This document shows, piece after piece, positions 37,101-49,100 of a DNA stretch of 64,000 bases (within the stretch, counting starts at the first letter, position 1; every line of letters starts with the position of its first letter). The notes under the pieces are model-generated. The model was not told the origin of the DNA, did no database searches, and worked only from the letters and a program-made list of their open reading frames with translations. The position numbers were made by a program, and so were the translations under genes. The DNA comes from Styela clava (lineage: Eukaryota; Chordata; Ascidiacea; Stolidobranchia; Styelidae), in contig NC_135258.1 in assembly GCF_964204865.1 (NCBI RefSeq), positions 8,299,001 to 8,363,000 on the forward strand, given 5' to 3'.

Positions 37101-40100
37101 TAACAAGCAACTGTTTATTTGTAAGGTGCTATTATTTTTAGAAAGACGAAAACTTTCTGCTTTGGCATTGTTTACCAGTGGAGTTTGAACCCAAGATATT
37201 TTACCTGCAATGTTAATGTAGTTTTGTCCAATACTCTAACCATTATGCCACTGTGTCCACTAATAACCTGTTTGTCTTATTACATAAATGCTAATTAAAG
37301 ATTCTACTATGGGGAAATTTTGTGGGAAAGTGAAAACTGGATATTTCCTGAGAATATTGATATTACTTTGCTGTATTGGATGTATTTGGGCAAATCTAAT
37401 CAATGAATCAGGGAATAATATATTTCCTTTTATAACCAGGTTACAATCAATGCTCGCATTATTGTTGTTGGAGCATCAAGTGTCGGAATCTCATTTCTTG
37501 AAACTTTGAGTTTTTGTCCCCACCTTCGATTTAATAATTTAACGCTGATAGCAAAGGATGGACTTCCAGATAAAATTCATTCTGCAGATTATAGTTACAC
37601 TACAGAACAACTTGCTTGCATGTCGCTTGCGACATGGGTGAATGTCGTACAAGGTAAGAATGTTTTCTCAATAACTCATGAATTCAAATTTCTTTTCATT
37701 TTTCTTATTTTACTGCAAGCGAGGCTCCTCACAAGTAGCCACTGTTAGATAAGGAGCTTCTTTTAGTTTGGAAGGACCAGAACCACATTATGTGCTTGCT
37801 ATCATACCACCGATCACCCTGTCCGATTTTGCGGAATCGAATCCCCTGAGGGATAATTATGTGCTAGGAGATTACTAAACTCTCCTTTTTTGGTTGGCTC
37901 ACATAAGCACTGGTGATCTGTAGCTTCCTGCAACATTCGAGTCAATGCATCTGGAATAATGCATTGGTAAAACTGACCATTTTATTTATTCAATCAAGAC
38001 TAGATATCGGACTATATGTTGTGGTTTTGCTATACGATTGAGCAATCTTATCTGCTTTCTTCCATCCTATTTCGCCATTCATACAATTTTCTTTTATCAG
38101 GGAACATGGTGGCCATTGATCGTTCACACAAGTATGTTATATTAGAAGGCGGAGAGAAAGTTTCATATGATTACTTGATGTTATGTACTGGACAACAGTA
38201 TCAGGTAATATAGTCATGTCTAACATATTAATAAATGGTTATCCTTGACGAGCATGAGAGTGTAAGGCATGAGTTCTTAAACTCATGACTCGATTACTTT
38301 CTGAAATATAAATTGTGACGCATTTGAAAGAAAATTTGAATTTTGTGAAATTTTATTATGACATGCCAAAAATTTTTGATATATACACACTCAATCAAAG
38401 CAATATGTGAGCTTACTTTTTTCCAAATAAAGACTGGTAATGTGGCTGAATATTCGATATTGGAAGTTGCACTTCTATCTCAATGCTAATTTCAACAGAT
38501 TCGAAGATTTTAAATCAAGTTCCAAACTTGGACAAATAAGCATTAATATTTTTTGAAATGATAATTGGCAACGCACTGGAAACCATGACACAAAATTTAA
38601 GAATCACTTGTAAGAAATAAGAACATACAAATATTATCTTGGTGAATGTGACAACATAAAAGCCAATCTTCTGAATAAACTCGGATCATAGATGTTGATA
38701 CTATATTTATCAAGTAATATCCTGGTAAATTTGCCAACATCAAGAACATGCTCGACTATATATTTCCTTATTATTTTGCTTCATAGACCAAGAGATGCAG
38801 GCACCAATTATTGTACAGCTATAGTCAACCTCTTTTTTTTCATCTGTGATCACTGTGATCGTATTTGATGAATATGAGATTCAGTTTAGTATTGAGGAAT
38901 GCTGTCTGCTTCATAATTAAGATTTCAATTCATCATCTACTTCTTTTAACAACACCTTTCAATTGAAAATCTGTACGTTTCAAACCTTATTTAAGGTTTT
39001 GTTCACTTTCCTAATTCTATAATCAGTTTTATTTATTTCGTTTTTGTCAGTTATTTAACGTCTATTATGCTGATTATGGAGTCAAAATGAAGTTATATTT
39101 ATGTTCCCAGGTACCAAAACCAACCAAGGTTGACATAGAAGAAGGTGCAACCAATCACATAATATCACCTCGTGCTATTGAATCACCTTATCCATACGAA
39201 CCACCTGTCAATGTCATGACAATAAATAAATCAATGGATGAAAAACAAATGATGAAATGGATAACCGGGTAAGAAACTTCACTTGTAAAGTTCAAATGCA
39301 AATGATAAATAACTTGTGCCACTAAAAACTTTAAATTTTAAACAAGTTTTTTTTTTACCCTGGATAAGTTGTTGGATGCAGGAATTGAGCCTCTGAGGAT
39401 CTTGAACCTGTGACAGTTGGGTCCAGCGTTTTAATCACATTGCGCCCAATAATGATCAAATTATCTGTAGGTAAAGTTGTGAGCAGTGGATCTTTAAGTT
39501 TTATATCGCAATTAATATTACCAATATTAACTAATCAAACTAGTGTACGTTAATACTTTCTTTGGCACTTTTTTATTTAAACTCTGTACATTTTAAACTT
39601 TTGTAAGTTTTATTTGCTCTTGGGATTTCATAATCATTTTTTGTTCACTTATACTTTCGATTTCATCATCTGTTACGTGAATTGATTATTGAGGCTGTAT
39701 ATTATTTTTGCTTAGGTTTTTCTTAAAATACAATGTGTGTTGAGAAAGGTATTGGGCCATTTTATTTAAAGACTCACCACCAGAATTTGTTTGTGCACCA
39801 GTTCTTAATTTAAAAATTTTCTATTTCAAATTATTTATATGTTATGTTTATTTATATATATGCACTTTTTTTACCAGAGTGAAGGAATTTCAAGGCAAAG
39901 TTGTCATTTATGGAAATTCATTGGATGCATATTTCACTTTGCAATCGTTACTTTCATGTGGAGTTCCTGGGCAAAATCTTGCTCTTATTCAGCCACCTTC
40001 ATCTCATAAATTTAGTGAACCTGACACGTTTCAAGAACATGGGCTCGTTAAAGCTGTGATGAAAGCCATTGAAGATGCTGGGGTGGAGGTATGCTGCTTA

Positions 40101-43100
40101 ATATGATATATAAGTTATTTGAAATCAATGGGATCAATGCTTTACATTTTAGTTTTCAGAAGTAAATTTCCAAATATAAATATTTCATAAATCTTTGTTA
40201 TCGATTCAACCTCATTTAACCTTTGATGATTAGTAATGATTCTTATTGTGCAGAGAAACCAACTTTTTGAATTGATGTCATGTATTAGCGTGTCTTCTCT
40301 CACATAAAATATAACAGAGAATATTTGAATAATAATGATTCACAATATTTGAATATTACTTTTGTTAGGTAGCGCAATGTTTGATGATTACCCTGAGAAC
40401 TCATACCTTACCTCATACCTGTTCTATGGTTAAGCTTTTCTTATTGCCTTTCTTCAGTCTAAAGATAAAAAATCTTTAGTTAAAAGTGCCTTCTATATAT
40501 CCTATTATAAATACTGACACTGGTCAATGGTCTCTGTTGTCCGATTTTCATTACATTTTTGTGGATAATTATTTTCTCAAACTGTAAAATGATTGTTGAT
40601 TGTGTATGCACTAAATATCAGCAACTAATATTCTACCATATTCTCCAATATCTTTTTATTGTTAATATTAAATAATTATTTCATATATAATCGTATTTTT
40701 TTCTTCCAGTATCACATAGATTGTGTTTTTGCGGATTGGCAAATGAGTGATGTTGCACCGAACAAAATATCAGAAGTCTCATTCACCACTCCAACTAAAC
40801 CTGTCATCATCGAGTGCCATGCATTCCTTTCTTTCTATCCAAAATGTATCGACGCTTGGACATTCAAATCAGTAAATGATGCTTGTCTCGTTTTTGATGG
40901 ACGTCTCGTGATTGACACCAACTTTTGTACAAATGATCCTGTAATTCGAGCAGCTGGTCCACTGACGAAATACGCTCGACGTTACCATGCTGAAGACTGG
41001 TCCAACCACGATGGATATAATTCATGTGAAATTGGATTTCGTCTTGCAATGTCTGTTTTGCCACTTTTTGATCCTACATTGGAGTCAATGATTGAAGAAA
41101 ATGATCCGAATGATCCATACTCCAAACTGACACCGATTTTCAGTGATTGCAAGGTATGATTTACCAAGCTGCTAAAAATAAGTTATGTATTGGGCTTGGC
41201 GACTGCGGGCATACTTTGGGTTTAGGAGTATTGGTACATTAATTGAAAAAGATCTGTGCTTTAATCGTTAAGATTATTACTATTACATTAGTAGTTATAA
41301 TAGAGTCGTCCCTCTTAATGTTTGATCAAATATCATTTAAAGATTGTTATTCACTGTAGTATTCCACAATCCCCACTTCCGACATAACTATTTATTATTG
41401 TCTCTTTTTAATTAAAAATTTGTAATACATCACTTTTATATACGACATTTTTAGGGATGCATACCCAACAAGGCTAGTTTTATTGGAAATGATGGAATTT
41501 GAAGTAACAATTTATCACTGAGAATTAGATAAAATTTGGACATCCTATTTTTCGACATCCACTAATTTATTCTGTATTGAAATTTTGAAAATCTAATCAA
41601 AAACTATAAGTAAACAATTTTCTAATATTTATCAAATTAAATACTTCAGGTGTTTCATGGTTATCTACCTGGTAATTTTGAATACCTTCATGTGAGAAAA
41701 CCTGGAGCAACTCAAGCATATGAGTCTCAACTTGCAAATCCAAACCATGGGCATGAGATTGAAACAGGAAGCGTGAAAAATGGAAATTATTTCAGATTAC
41801 ATATCAACCAAATGAACTGTGTGGAAACTATTACTTGTGTCGTGAAAGGTAATCATTACTAACTCTTGCATTTGTAACAGTGAAAGTGGGGACCTCCTGA
41901 CATATGCGCACCAAGATGGCGCACAACCTGAACTCAGGTTGTGTACCAGGTTAGGGTTCAGGTTATGCGACATCTTGGTGCACATACTTAAGGAGTACCA
42001 AAAGTGTTATCTTATTATATATTCAACTGGTGTATGAACTACGACCTCTGGTTTGGCTTTATTACGTTGATAACGGGGAATGTCCATGGGATTAGTTAGA
42101 TATTCCGTTATTCGTTTCAGATGCATGCTGGTAATTGTTGAGCCGTCTTTTGGACTCTCGTTCTTTTGAAAAAAAAATCTTTTTCAAACATAGTCGGCCT
42201 GCTCACTGTTAATTTTGGCAGCTTACTCAGGGCTCCTGCTTAGGTCCATTTTGTTCCTAATGTATATTAATGATCAAACTGCCCAAACCCATTAACAAAA
42301 TTAAGGCCGTGTTTGAGTAATCATATATCACATCTTTTTCATTCATTGCTAAGCTGGTGAAGGCCTTCCTATCCCCGTCTGGAACATCACTCAACTGTAC
42401 AACATCCATGAAAGATATTTGAACAATCTTCTTGCAAGGGTAGAGGAAGGTCTGATCGCAGATTTGTTCGAGTTTTTCCGTGAACCGTGGTGCATGGCAA
42501 TCTTCCACGACAGGTTCAGAGACCTCAGACAAGAGGTAAGTTGGCTGGTTTTGTTACAATGCTTCACAATGTTGCTTTGAAGAAGGGCGTGGAAAACCAA
42601 CCACTGATCTGTAGAGTTACAGGGTCAGGATAATTTCATTGCGGCATTGCCAACTAATTTGTTGGGTCCTGGGTTTGATGGTAACAGGGCTGTGAAAACG
42701 GGGAATTTACATCCGACTGAGACTCCAAAATTTGAGCCAATTAAACAACGACTCCATGCGGTAGGAAATGTTGACTCCAGCCTCCAAACAAATATCGCAT
42801 GAAAGAGCTTTTTTCATTGTCTGTTGAGAATGCACAGTTAACCTAATGATTTCAAAGTTTCCACCAAAAATTGGACACTCTGACTCCAAAACACGTATCC
42901 ACTAAGTTTGCTCCCACTGCATCCTTGGAAATGTGAACACATACCGCAGTATGGAACAGACAGTATACACGATTCATTATTGTATCTTATTCTGTTTATG
43001 GTGAATATTTATTTTTTCAACAATTTCAAAGTGTCACGTTGGCACTTCAATGGTATGACCAATATACTACAAGAAGATATTCCTAGATCAGATATATATC

Positions 43101-43352
43101 TGTTTCTATTACTTGTAGGTTCGGGAATTACTCAGTATGCCGCCATCAGGTGGAGGAAGCTTATCATCACTCGAAGCTGAAGTCCAACAGCTCGTTAAAG
43201 AAGATCTAAATATTTCATCAGAACAGAAAGCAAACTTACGAGAATTCTATCAAAGTATCGGCTTGAAAAAAGCTGTCGAAAATCGTCTTCTCAGCTTCTT
43301 GAGTTACAATTACTACCATCTGCCGATGTATGCGAAACCAGGAATGGTGTGA
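28134..43352 (+). CDS. CFAP61: Cilia- and flagella-associated protein 61, complete, 22 coding exons
   Basis: Exons: 28134-28169, 28506-28658, 29295-29422, 30219-30400, 30898-31025, 31490-31624, 32232-32393, 33283-33429, 34045-34151, 34782-34974, 35147-35275, 35783-35929, 36522-36636, 36817-36968, 37440-37653, 38101-38204, 39111-39268, 39878-40088, 40710-41153, 41650-41848, 42354-42535, 43119-43352. All phases agree, giving 1219 residues (human about 1237). CFAP61 belongs to the calmodulin- and spoke-associated complex at the base of radial spokes in motile axonemes. The N-terminal third resembles an acetyltransferase-like fold (AIGFISMC). An acidic Pro/Glu-rich insert spans about 270-357. A Rossmann-like nucleotide-binding segment starts near 639 ([10 protein letters not shown]) with a second half near 800 ([12 protein letters not shown]). 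The [13 protein letters not shown] block near 1125 and the MYAKPGMV end are diagnostic. Exon 21 could instead begin at 42363. The 3' end converges on the RBM5/10-like gene. Confidence 0.93.
29640..29818. repeat. Foldback repeat with hammerhead-like core
   Basis: The left arm (TCCTAAGTGATTCAAGAGTC and on to TATTTCTGTA) is repeated inverted as the right arm. Between them are two inverted copies of a GTCTGACCAAGGT / ACCTTGGTCAGAC hairpin. Read on the plus strand, the second copy gives CTGAGGA, a CTGACCTTGGTCAG hairpin, then GAAAC. The same sequence occurs once more at 47410-47520. It lies in intron 3 of CFAP61. Confidence 0.7.
31664..31967. mobile_element. Small hAT-type MITE in intron 6 of CFAP61
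   Basis: The termini TAGTGATTTGTATCC and CAAAAAGTTTGAAAACCACTG are imperfect inverted repeats of the hAT kind. The 8-base CCCTAAGA flanks both ends exactly (31656-31663 and 31968-31975). It has no coding capacity. Confidence 0.75.
32487..32892. mobile_element. hAT-type MITE in intron 7 of CFAP61
   Basis: The termini CAAGGGTGAGCAA and TTTGCCCACCCCTG are inverted repeats. The flanking 8-mers GGAGGAGA and GGATAAGA match at six of eight positions, consistent with an old target duplication. Confidence 0.6.
34429..34510 (+). repeat. Possible tRNA-derived SINE fragment
   Basis: A GGCAGTTGGTGAATCATG segment resembling an A box precedes a B-box-like GGTTTAAATCC (34499-34509) by about 53 bases, the spacing of a tRNA-type RNA polymerase III promoter. 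The B box deviates from consensus. It lies in intron 9 of CFAP61. Confidence 0.35.
37163..37260 (-). repeat. tRNA-derived SINE or tRNA pseudogene
   Basis: On the minus strand an A box (TGGCATAATGG, 37250-37240) is followed 48 bases later by a perfect-looking B box (GGTTCAAACTC, 37191-37181). The A-box surroundings (CAGTGG...GGTTAGAGTATTGGAC) are tRNA-like, but I cannot fold a full cloverleaf with an acceptor stem, so it is probably a SINE head. It lies in intron 14 of CFAP61. Confidence 0.6.
39385..39460 (-). repeat. tRNA-derived SINE-like fragment
   Basis: On the minus strand TGGGCGCAATG (39448-39438) is an A-box-like sequence and GGTTCAAGATCC (39408-39397) a good B box. The order and spacing are as in the copy at 37163. 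It lies in intron 17 of CFAP61. Confidence 0.5.
41886..41998. repeat. Short palindromic MITE, copy E
   Basis: ATGCGCACCAAGATGGCGCA is repeated inverted as TGCGACATCTTGGTGCACAT, enclosed by CCTCC/GGAGTACC-like ends, with GGTTAGGGTTCAGG in the middle. It lies in intron 20 of CFAP61, shortly after the exon 20 donor. Confidence 0.7.
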
Positions 43353-43641
43353 TAAATGTGTATAATGCTAAATTGTAAATATTTTTATAAAACAATATTT
43401 GTGTCATGAAATATATAGATCTGTATAAAAAAATGTGTTACTTTAAAGTTAAAAAATTAGGTGTAGATCTAAGTTTCTGGAACAAGTGTTGCTGTGATTC
43501 AGTTTCGGTCCTTTTTAAACATCCCATAAGCTAAACAAATGGAAATGCCCACATGAAAGGCTATTTATCTAATTGTTTCCTGGAATAACATTGCAGGCAA
43601 TTCTGATTTGCAAGCTTATTTTACATATAAATCTGTGAGTC
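43353..43641. other. 3' flank of CFAP61
   Basis: This is presumably the 3' untranslated region of CFAP61. I do not see a canonical AATAAA close to the stop; ATAAAACA and AAATATAT strings are the nearest AT-rich candidates. Confidence 0.4.
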
Positions 43642-43649
43642 CTATAGGT

Positions 43650-44692
43650 CAGTGGTTCCCAACCGCCGGTCCGCGAGAAATTTCATTGTTTTTATTCCGT
43701 CCCAATCGCTTTAACGAAGACGAGGTTGCGTTGGTTTATTACGAAATTTCTCATCCATCGTCATATTGCGACGTATTTCGCGACATCTCGGCGCCGACTT
43801 TTCACACTTTTTGCTTTTTCGGCTCCGATTCATCGCGAATGCACTCCATCAAATCCGGCAAAATTGAAAAATCGGCACGCGTGCTTTCTCTGCTCTGCGT
43901 CGCGCAAAAAAACATGGGCCGAGATCTTTTAGAATATTTTGAGCAGACATAGTAGAATTTTGATCCTGGTGCCAACTTGCCAAGTCACCGACGACTTTGT
44001 CATTGTAATGTAAATTCATTTCGTTTGAGGCGTCGATCAACTGCAGAGGGTCTAATATGATGAAACCGATGAAAAAGAAAAATCTTGATTAAAAGTGTGA
44101 TTCTACTTTACAGTCCAGATTTAAGAAAGAATAACTGTCACAATTTTGAATATCTCTTGATGGCAAATACCGTATTTTCAATCAGTTACTGCGTTATGTG
44201 AAAAAAACATTTTCATCACTAGCTTCAATTAAAACGAAGCAAAGAAATCGGGCAGCACGCCTCTGCAGAGCTACATGTTGCAAAAACTTCTTTGAGGCCT
44301 CGTTTGCAATCCAATATTGGAAACGAAACAGCAGCAAAATTCTCACTAGAGTTAATTGTGTTTATACATTATTCGGCATGTACATGTTTTTTTATGTGAG
44401 ATGTTTTATGCGTGCCTTTCTTACGCATATTGGGTGCACAGTACTGCATTTTATTACGAAAATAGATGGTATTACATTATGTTTCACCCATTTCAATTTT
44501 TGGCCGGCACATTATTTGATAGTTTTTCTTCGTGTGGAATGTTTTTAAGTGTGCATTTTTGTCTAGAAGCATATCGAGCGCCCGGCATTGCATTATATTA
44601 TATGTTGCGGTCATTTCAATTTTTTGCTGGTCCGCGAGTACATTTAATTTGATTTTACCGGTCCGCCAGGATAGAAAGGTTGGGAACCACTG
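43650..44692. mobile_element. Non-autonomous hAT element between CFAP61 and the RBM5/10-like gene
   Basis: The termini CAGTGGTTCCCAACC and GGTTGGGAACCACTG are perfect inverted repeats over 15 bases. The 8-base CTATAGGT flanks both ends exactly (43642-43649 and 44693-44700). GGTCCGCGAG-type segments lie near both ends. The interior has no transposase. Confidence 0.92.
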
Positions 44693-44700
44693 CTATAGGT

Positions 44701-46184
44701 TATGCACAAAAGGACTGATTACAATCAATCAACTTGGCAAGCTGACAACCATTGGCAAAATGACAATCATTGCAATCAACAAGAATCATTTGAAGAGTCT
44801 ATTTGCCAACCTGATGGATGTAGCCACATCGCATATAAGATTTTGGACCAATTTCTCTACGCAATTGTTTGCTTCTGAGTTCATGTAAACTTACAAACCT
44901 TAGTATATCATATGTACTGATATGCCTATACCATCCAAAATGAGCCTATATATTCAAAAGTACCAGCAGATAGATACAGTCAAACAAAATATGAAGATGT
45001 CTTAAGTTTATTTTACAGAAGAATAAAAAAATTGAAATAAAAAGCGTGATTAGGAAGGTACACTGCGTTAGGTAGACATTTTGAACCAACTTTTTATGCA
45101 ATTGGTGTCTCACATCACAATGCTGCATGAATTCAACAATATAACAGATCCTACTACTTCATCTAATTCCGCAAGAAACTATTATGGGACACAAAATAAA
45201 AGCTTTTAGTGAATGGGCAATCACAAGAACAAAACTTGCTACTTCTAAAAATATCAGTAATGATCTTTTTAGATTTCAAATAGGTTGAGTAAATTTCGAA
45301 ATTAGTTAAAGAGGAAAAATATTCAAAAAATTTACATTCAAATTAGTTTTCTCAGTAGAAGTTCCATTTATGAACCAAAATAGGTTTCATTTTGTCACTT
45401 GTTGGAATATGGGCACCACTAGTCATGACATATGCCAAACTCTTAAATTGAATATATAACAATTCGAAACTGAGTGAAACAACATAATCTAGTAGAGGCG
45501 AAATCACAAGACTCGCTCATTAGCGGAAAGCAAAATAATATTTTGAAACTGGAGTAGAGTTTGGGATAAATCACTGCGGCAAGAATTTTTAGTTGGTTAG
45601 AAAAGTATGAACAAAAAATCAGGCAAACACAAAAATTAGTGACAACCTTTATTTATAAGTGAATCCTAGACGTACAAGGCAAAATTAAATTGGATAAAAA
45701 ATATTGAATTTAGGTGAATCCAATGGTGAGCATTATACAAAATAAATATTACATGCCACGGCTCTGGTATTTGATGAGTATGAGAAATGATATAGACAAT
45801 GAATATCATTTCTGCATGTTTTGCAACAAACCATTACAAATTGTCAACTACACTGCAGAAATAGGAAGTGAATTCACAACTTTTAACAACATAAAAATAC
45901 AACTGTGAGTGTGGAATGCCTCAAAATATATATCATACGCAATAACTTGTCCATTTGTGTTAGGTGCAGCGAAGAACAGACCAAATTAGAATGCAAAAAA
46001 ATGTATTCTTGAAATATATTGCGGCAGCATATATAAGCATTAGTTCCATTAGTTCATTTTCAAATTGGTTTGCATTCAGTAACCAATAAGAAACAATCCC
46101 CTGGATAAGCAGACATGCTGTATTAAACTATCCAGACATGCTGTATTAAACTATCAACATCAGAATTATGGAATAGTTCAGCAC
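44701..46184. other. Intergenic, 3' flank of the RBM5/10-like gene
   Basis: It contains the likely 3' UTR of the minus-strand gene; TTTATT at about 45648 reads AATAAA on the minus strand, some 535 bases after the stop. A 22-base direct repeat (CCAGACATGCTGTATTAAAC unit) lies at about 46110-46153. No other gene is seen. Confidence 0.45.
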
Positions 46185-49100
46185 TCATTCAGTTTCCCTG
46201 TATCGCGCCATGATACGTTGCCTTGCCGCATCTTTATAGCTATCACTGCCTGTGCTTGGTCCAAGCCGAGAACCCCTTACTCCAAGTCCTGAACCCATGG
46301 TTCTTTGTTCAGCCTAGAATAGAAATCACAAACATTTTGAAATCAAGATATCTTATTACCTTTACGTTAAATAAAATATTTCGATGTTTCATTCTGTGCT
46401 ATAGCATATTGTGTGTAAATAAAGAATAAGTAGCATTGGTCAATTCCAATGATAACACATTCATAACGACATCTTGAAACACCTAGAAAACACAAGATTC
46501 GGCTAAATAATGGATAAATAAAGTATTGTCACTAGCTTACCATAAGAGGTGGACAAAATCGAATACTTTTTTGGAATCGAATAATTCGAATAATGAATAT
46601 ATTTTTATACACAAGAGACCAGAACCTCGGTCGATAATCCTTTTGAAAATAAATGAAAAAATTGAAAAATCAGCAGCGAAGCGTTTTTTTATGATGGTTA
46701 ATTTCATCATAATCGCTGATTGTTTTTGTCACCGTGATCGTTTCGCTGGCGATATATTGAAGTTGGTAATAATTTCCGTTCTTTGTCTTTTTTGCAAGTA
46801 TTAATTCTTGAGGGTCTACAGATATCGAAGTTTTATAGTTCGGCATAACCGTGCGTTCACGCCGGCAACAGCCAACAGCTGTGAAAGACACCACAGACTG
46901 ATTTCAAAACCCAAATTAATTTTATTCTAATTTTTATCTTTTGCGTTGGCTTTGATCTTACTGATCAACGTGTGTAAATTTACCGTCCCATTTTTAAGCG
47001 GTTGGTAATATTATTATCAATACCGGGTTGGAGATATTTATTAAGGCGATAATTAACTTCAAATGCTTTTCTATGGTATGGGTATCTATGTTATTATACA
47101 GATAAACCTACCAAAGCTGCAATTGCGCAATTCAGAATATTGATTTAAAATTGTGATTGAATAATTTGACAATAGAGGCTTTTCTACGTGGCCATAAGAC
47201 GAGATGACGTTAAACAGCACTTCTTGAATGATATTTAACATATGCTAAAAATAGTTTGCGCCCGAGTGCTTTTGTGCATAATAGAGTGTCAGACAGCGCC
47301 AATTATAACTAATTCATTCAAAGTTTCAACGTTTTATTTTTAACAAAACAATACCCCGGCAATCATTAAAGCTAAAATCATTAACGAGTGATTCACAAAT
47401 TTATTTATGGATCCTAAGTGATTCAAGAGTCTTGCTGCACACTAACACAAATATATTTCTGTAACGTTTCGTCTGACCAAGGTCAGACTTCTTCAGACAT
47501 ACATAATTCAACTACAACACGAAAAGCAGTTACATGCATATTTTATTTATGGAGTTTGCAAATTCACTTGACGATTTTGATAATGTCACGCCATAATTAT
47601 TAGTGCAAAAATGCTTACAATATTACGAATGTAATCATTTCCGACGATAACAGGCGCAACAATTCACAAACGGACCAGTGTGCGTTATTACATCGAAATT
47701 CACGATTAATTTTACGATCTACTCTTGTTTGCGATTTTAACAGTCCACCCGCCATACCCGGTCGAGTAAAATGTTCAAATTTTTGAAACATTACTTGGTC
47801 AAGAATGGAAGGGTTCATGAACGAGCTAATAAGAAGTTTAAAAAGAGTATGGCCTGTCATTTTTTTCTGGTTACAGTTTATAGGGGTGATATACCCTGTA
47901 TGGTCTCTCGAACACGTCATTTCAACTTTTAATTTTCAATATTCAATCTTATGATGGGTTCATGCATGAAACGGCTTATCATGCCGCCAGGCATACAGAG
48001 TTTAATGTCGGCGCGTTATTTTGCAAAACAGGAAATTGAAACGATACATTATGCGCAGAAAGGAGGCAAATAATACCATGACGCAAAGACAACGATTTCT
48101 CAAATTTGTCGCTTTTGTTTGTTAGTGAGCGATGTAGGTGAATTCTCGCGCAATCCACGAACGATTTAAAGACGTGCGAGTTCTGTGTTTGAGCAAAGCG
48201 GTGCAGGTCAGATATGCGAATAGTAAAATGCCATTCGAATAATTCAATATTCGATTCGCTATTCAAATATTTTGCCCAGCCCTACTTACCATTATCGGTA
48301 CAGTGATTCCGGATTGTGATTTTCCAAGACCAGATCCACTTTTCCATCCCATTTTTTGCAACATTTTATTTCCAATATTAGAATCACCAATTCCATCTTT
48401 TGTTGGTTGTTCATATGGACTAGAAACAAATAAAAAGTATATTGTATCATAACGCAAGTATCAGAGACACTAACCCTTGGTAATTTAAAACTCTGCTGGT
48501 AATTTAAAACTCTGCACTGAAATAAACTACCCGCCCCATACGATGATAAACCAGGATTGGAAGATGAATGATTGATTTGCCATAACTAGTGGCGACATGA
48601 CTTCCCCCATTGAATTCTTCTACAGAGAGGATTAGATAACTCTATTTGGGCAATGCGTTGGAGTTAACTACATCACAGGCAGGAATGGCCAATTCGAATA
48701 ACTCGTCATCGGAAGATCGGAATTATCGTTCATAAGAATATCGGATTGTTGTGTGACGTCACACATCTTCGACGCCGCTTCCAAGACGTTTTCTCGATAG
48801 AAACTTGCGCATCGTACGCACACTCACCACATGCGCGCTCTTGTCGCAAAAATGAGGTCAGGTTGGGTCAAGGTTGTCGACTTCGCGGGCCACAAAAATA
48901 TTTTTGCATTGTTCGCGGGCCACACTAGTGCCAAGTATAGGTAAACAGCGCAATACAAAACAAACACTTTTATTGTGCAAACACATAGTTATCAGGCATT
49001 GCCAACAGACTAATAGATTCCGCATTCGATTTTTAGTTTTCTATGATTCATATATTGTTAACATTATATTTCCGACCAAAGAGATAGAAAGCCAGATAAC

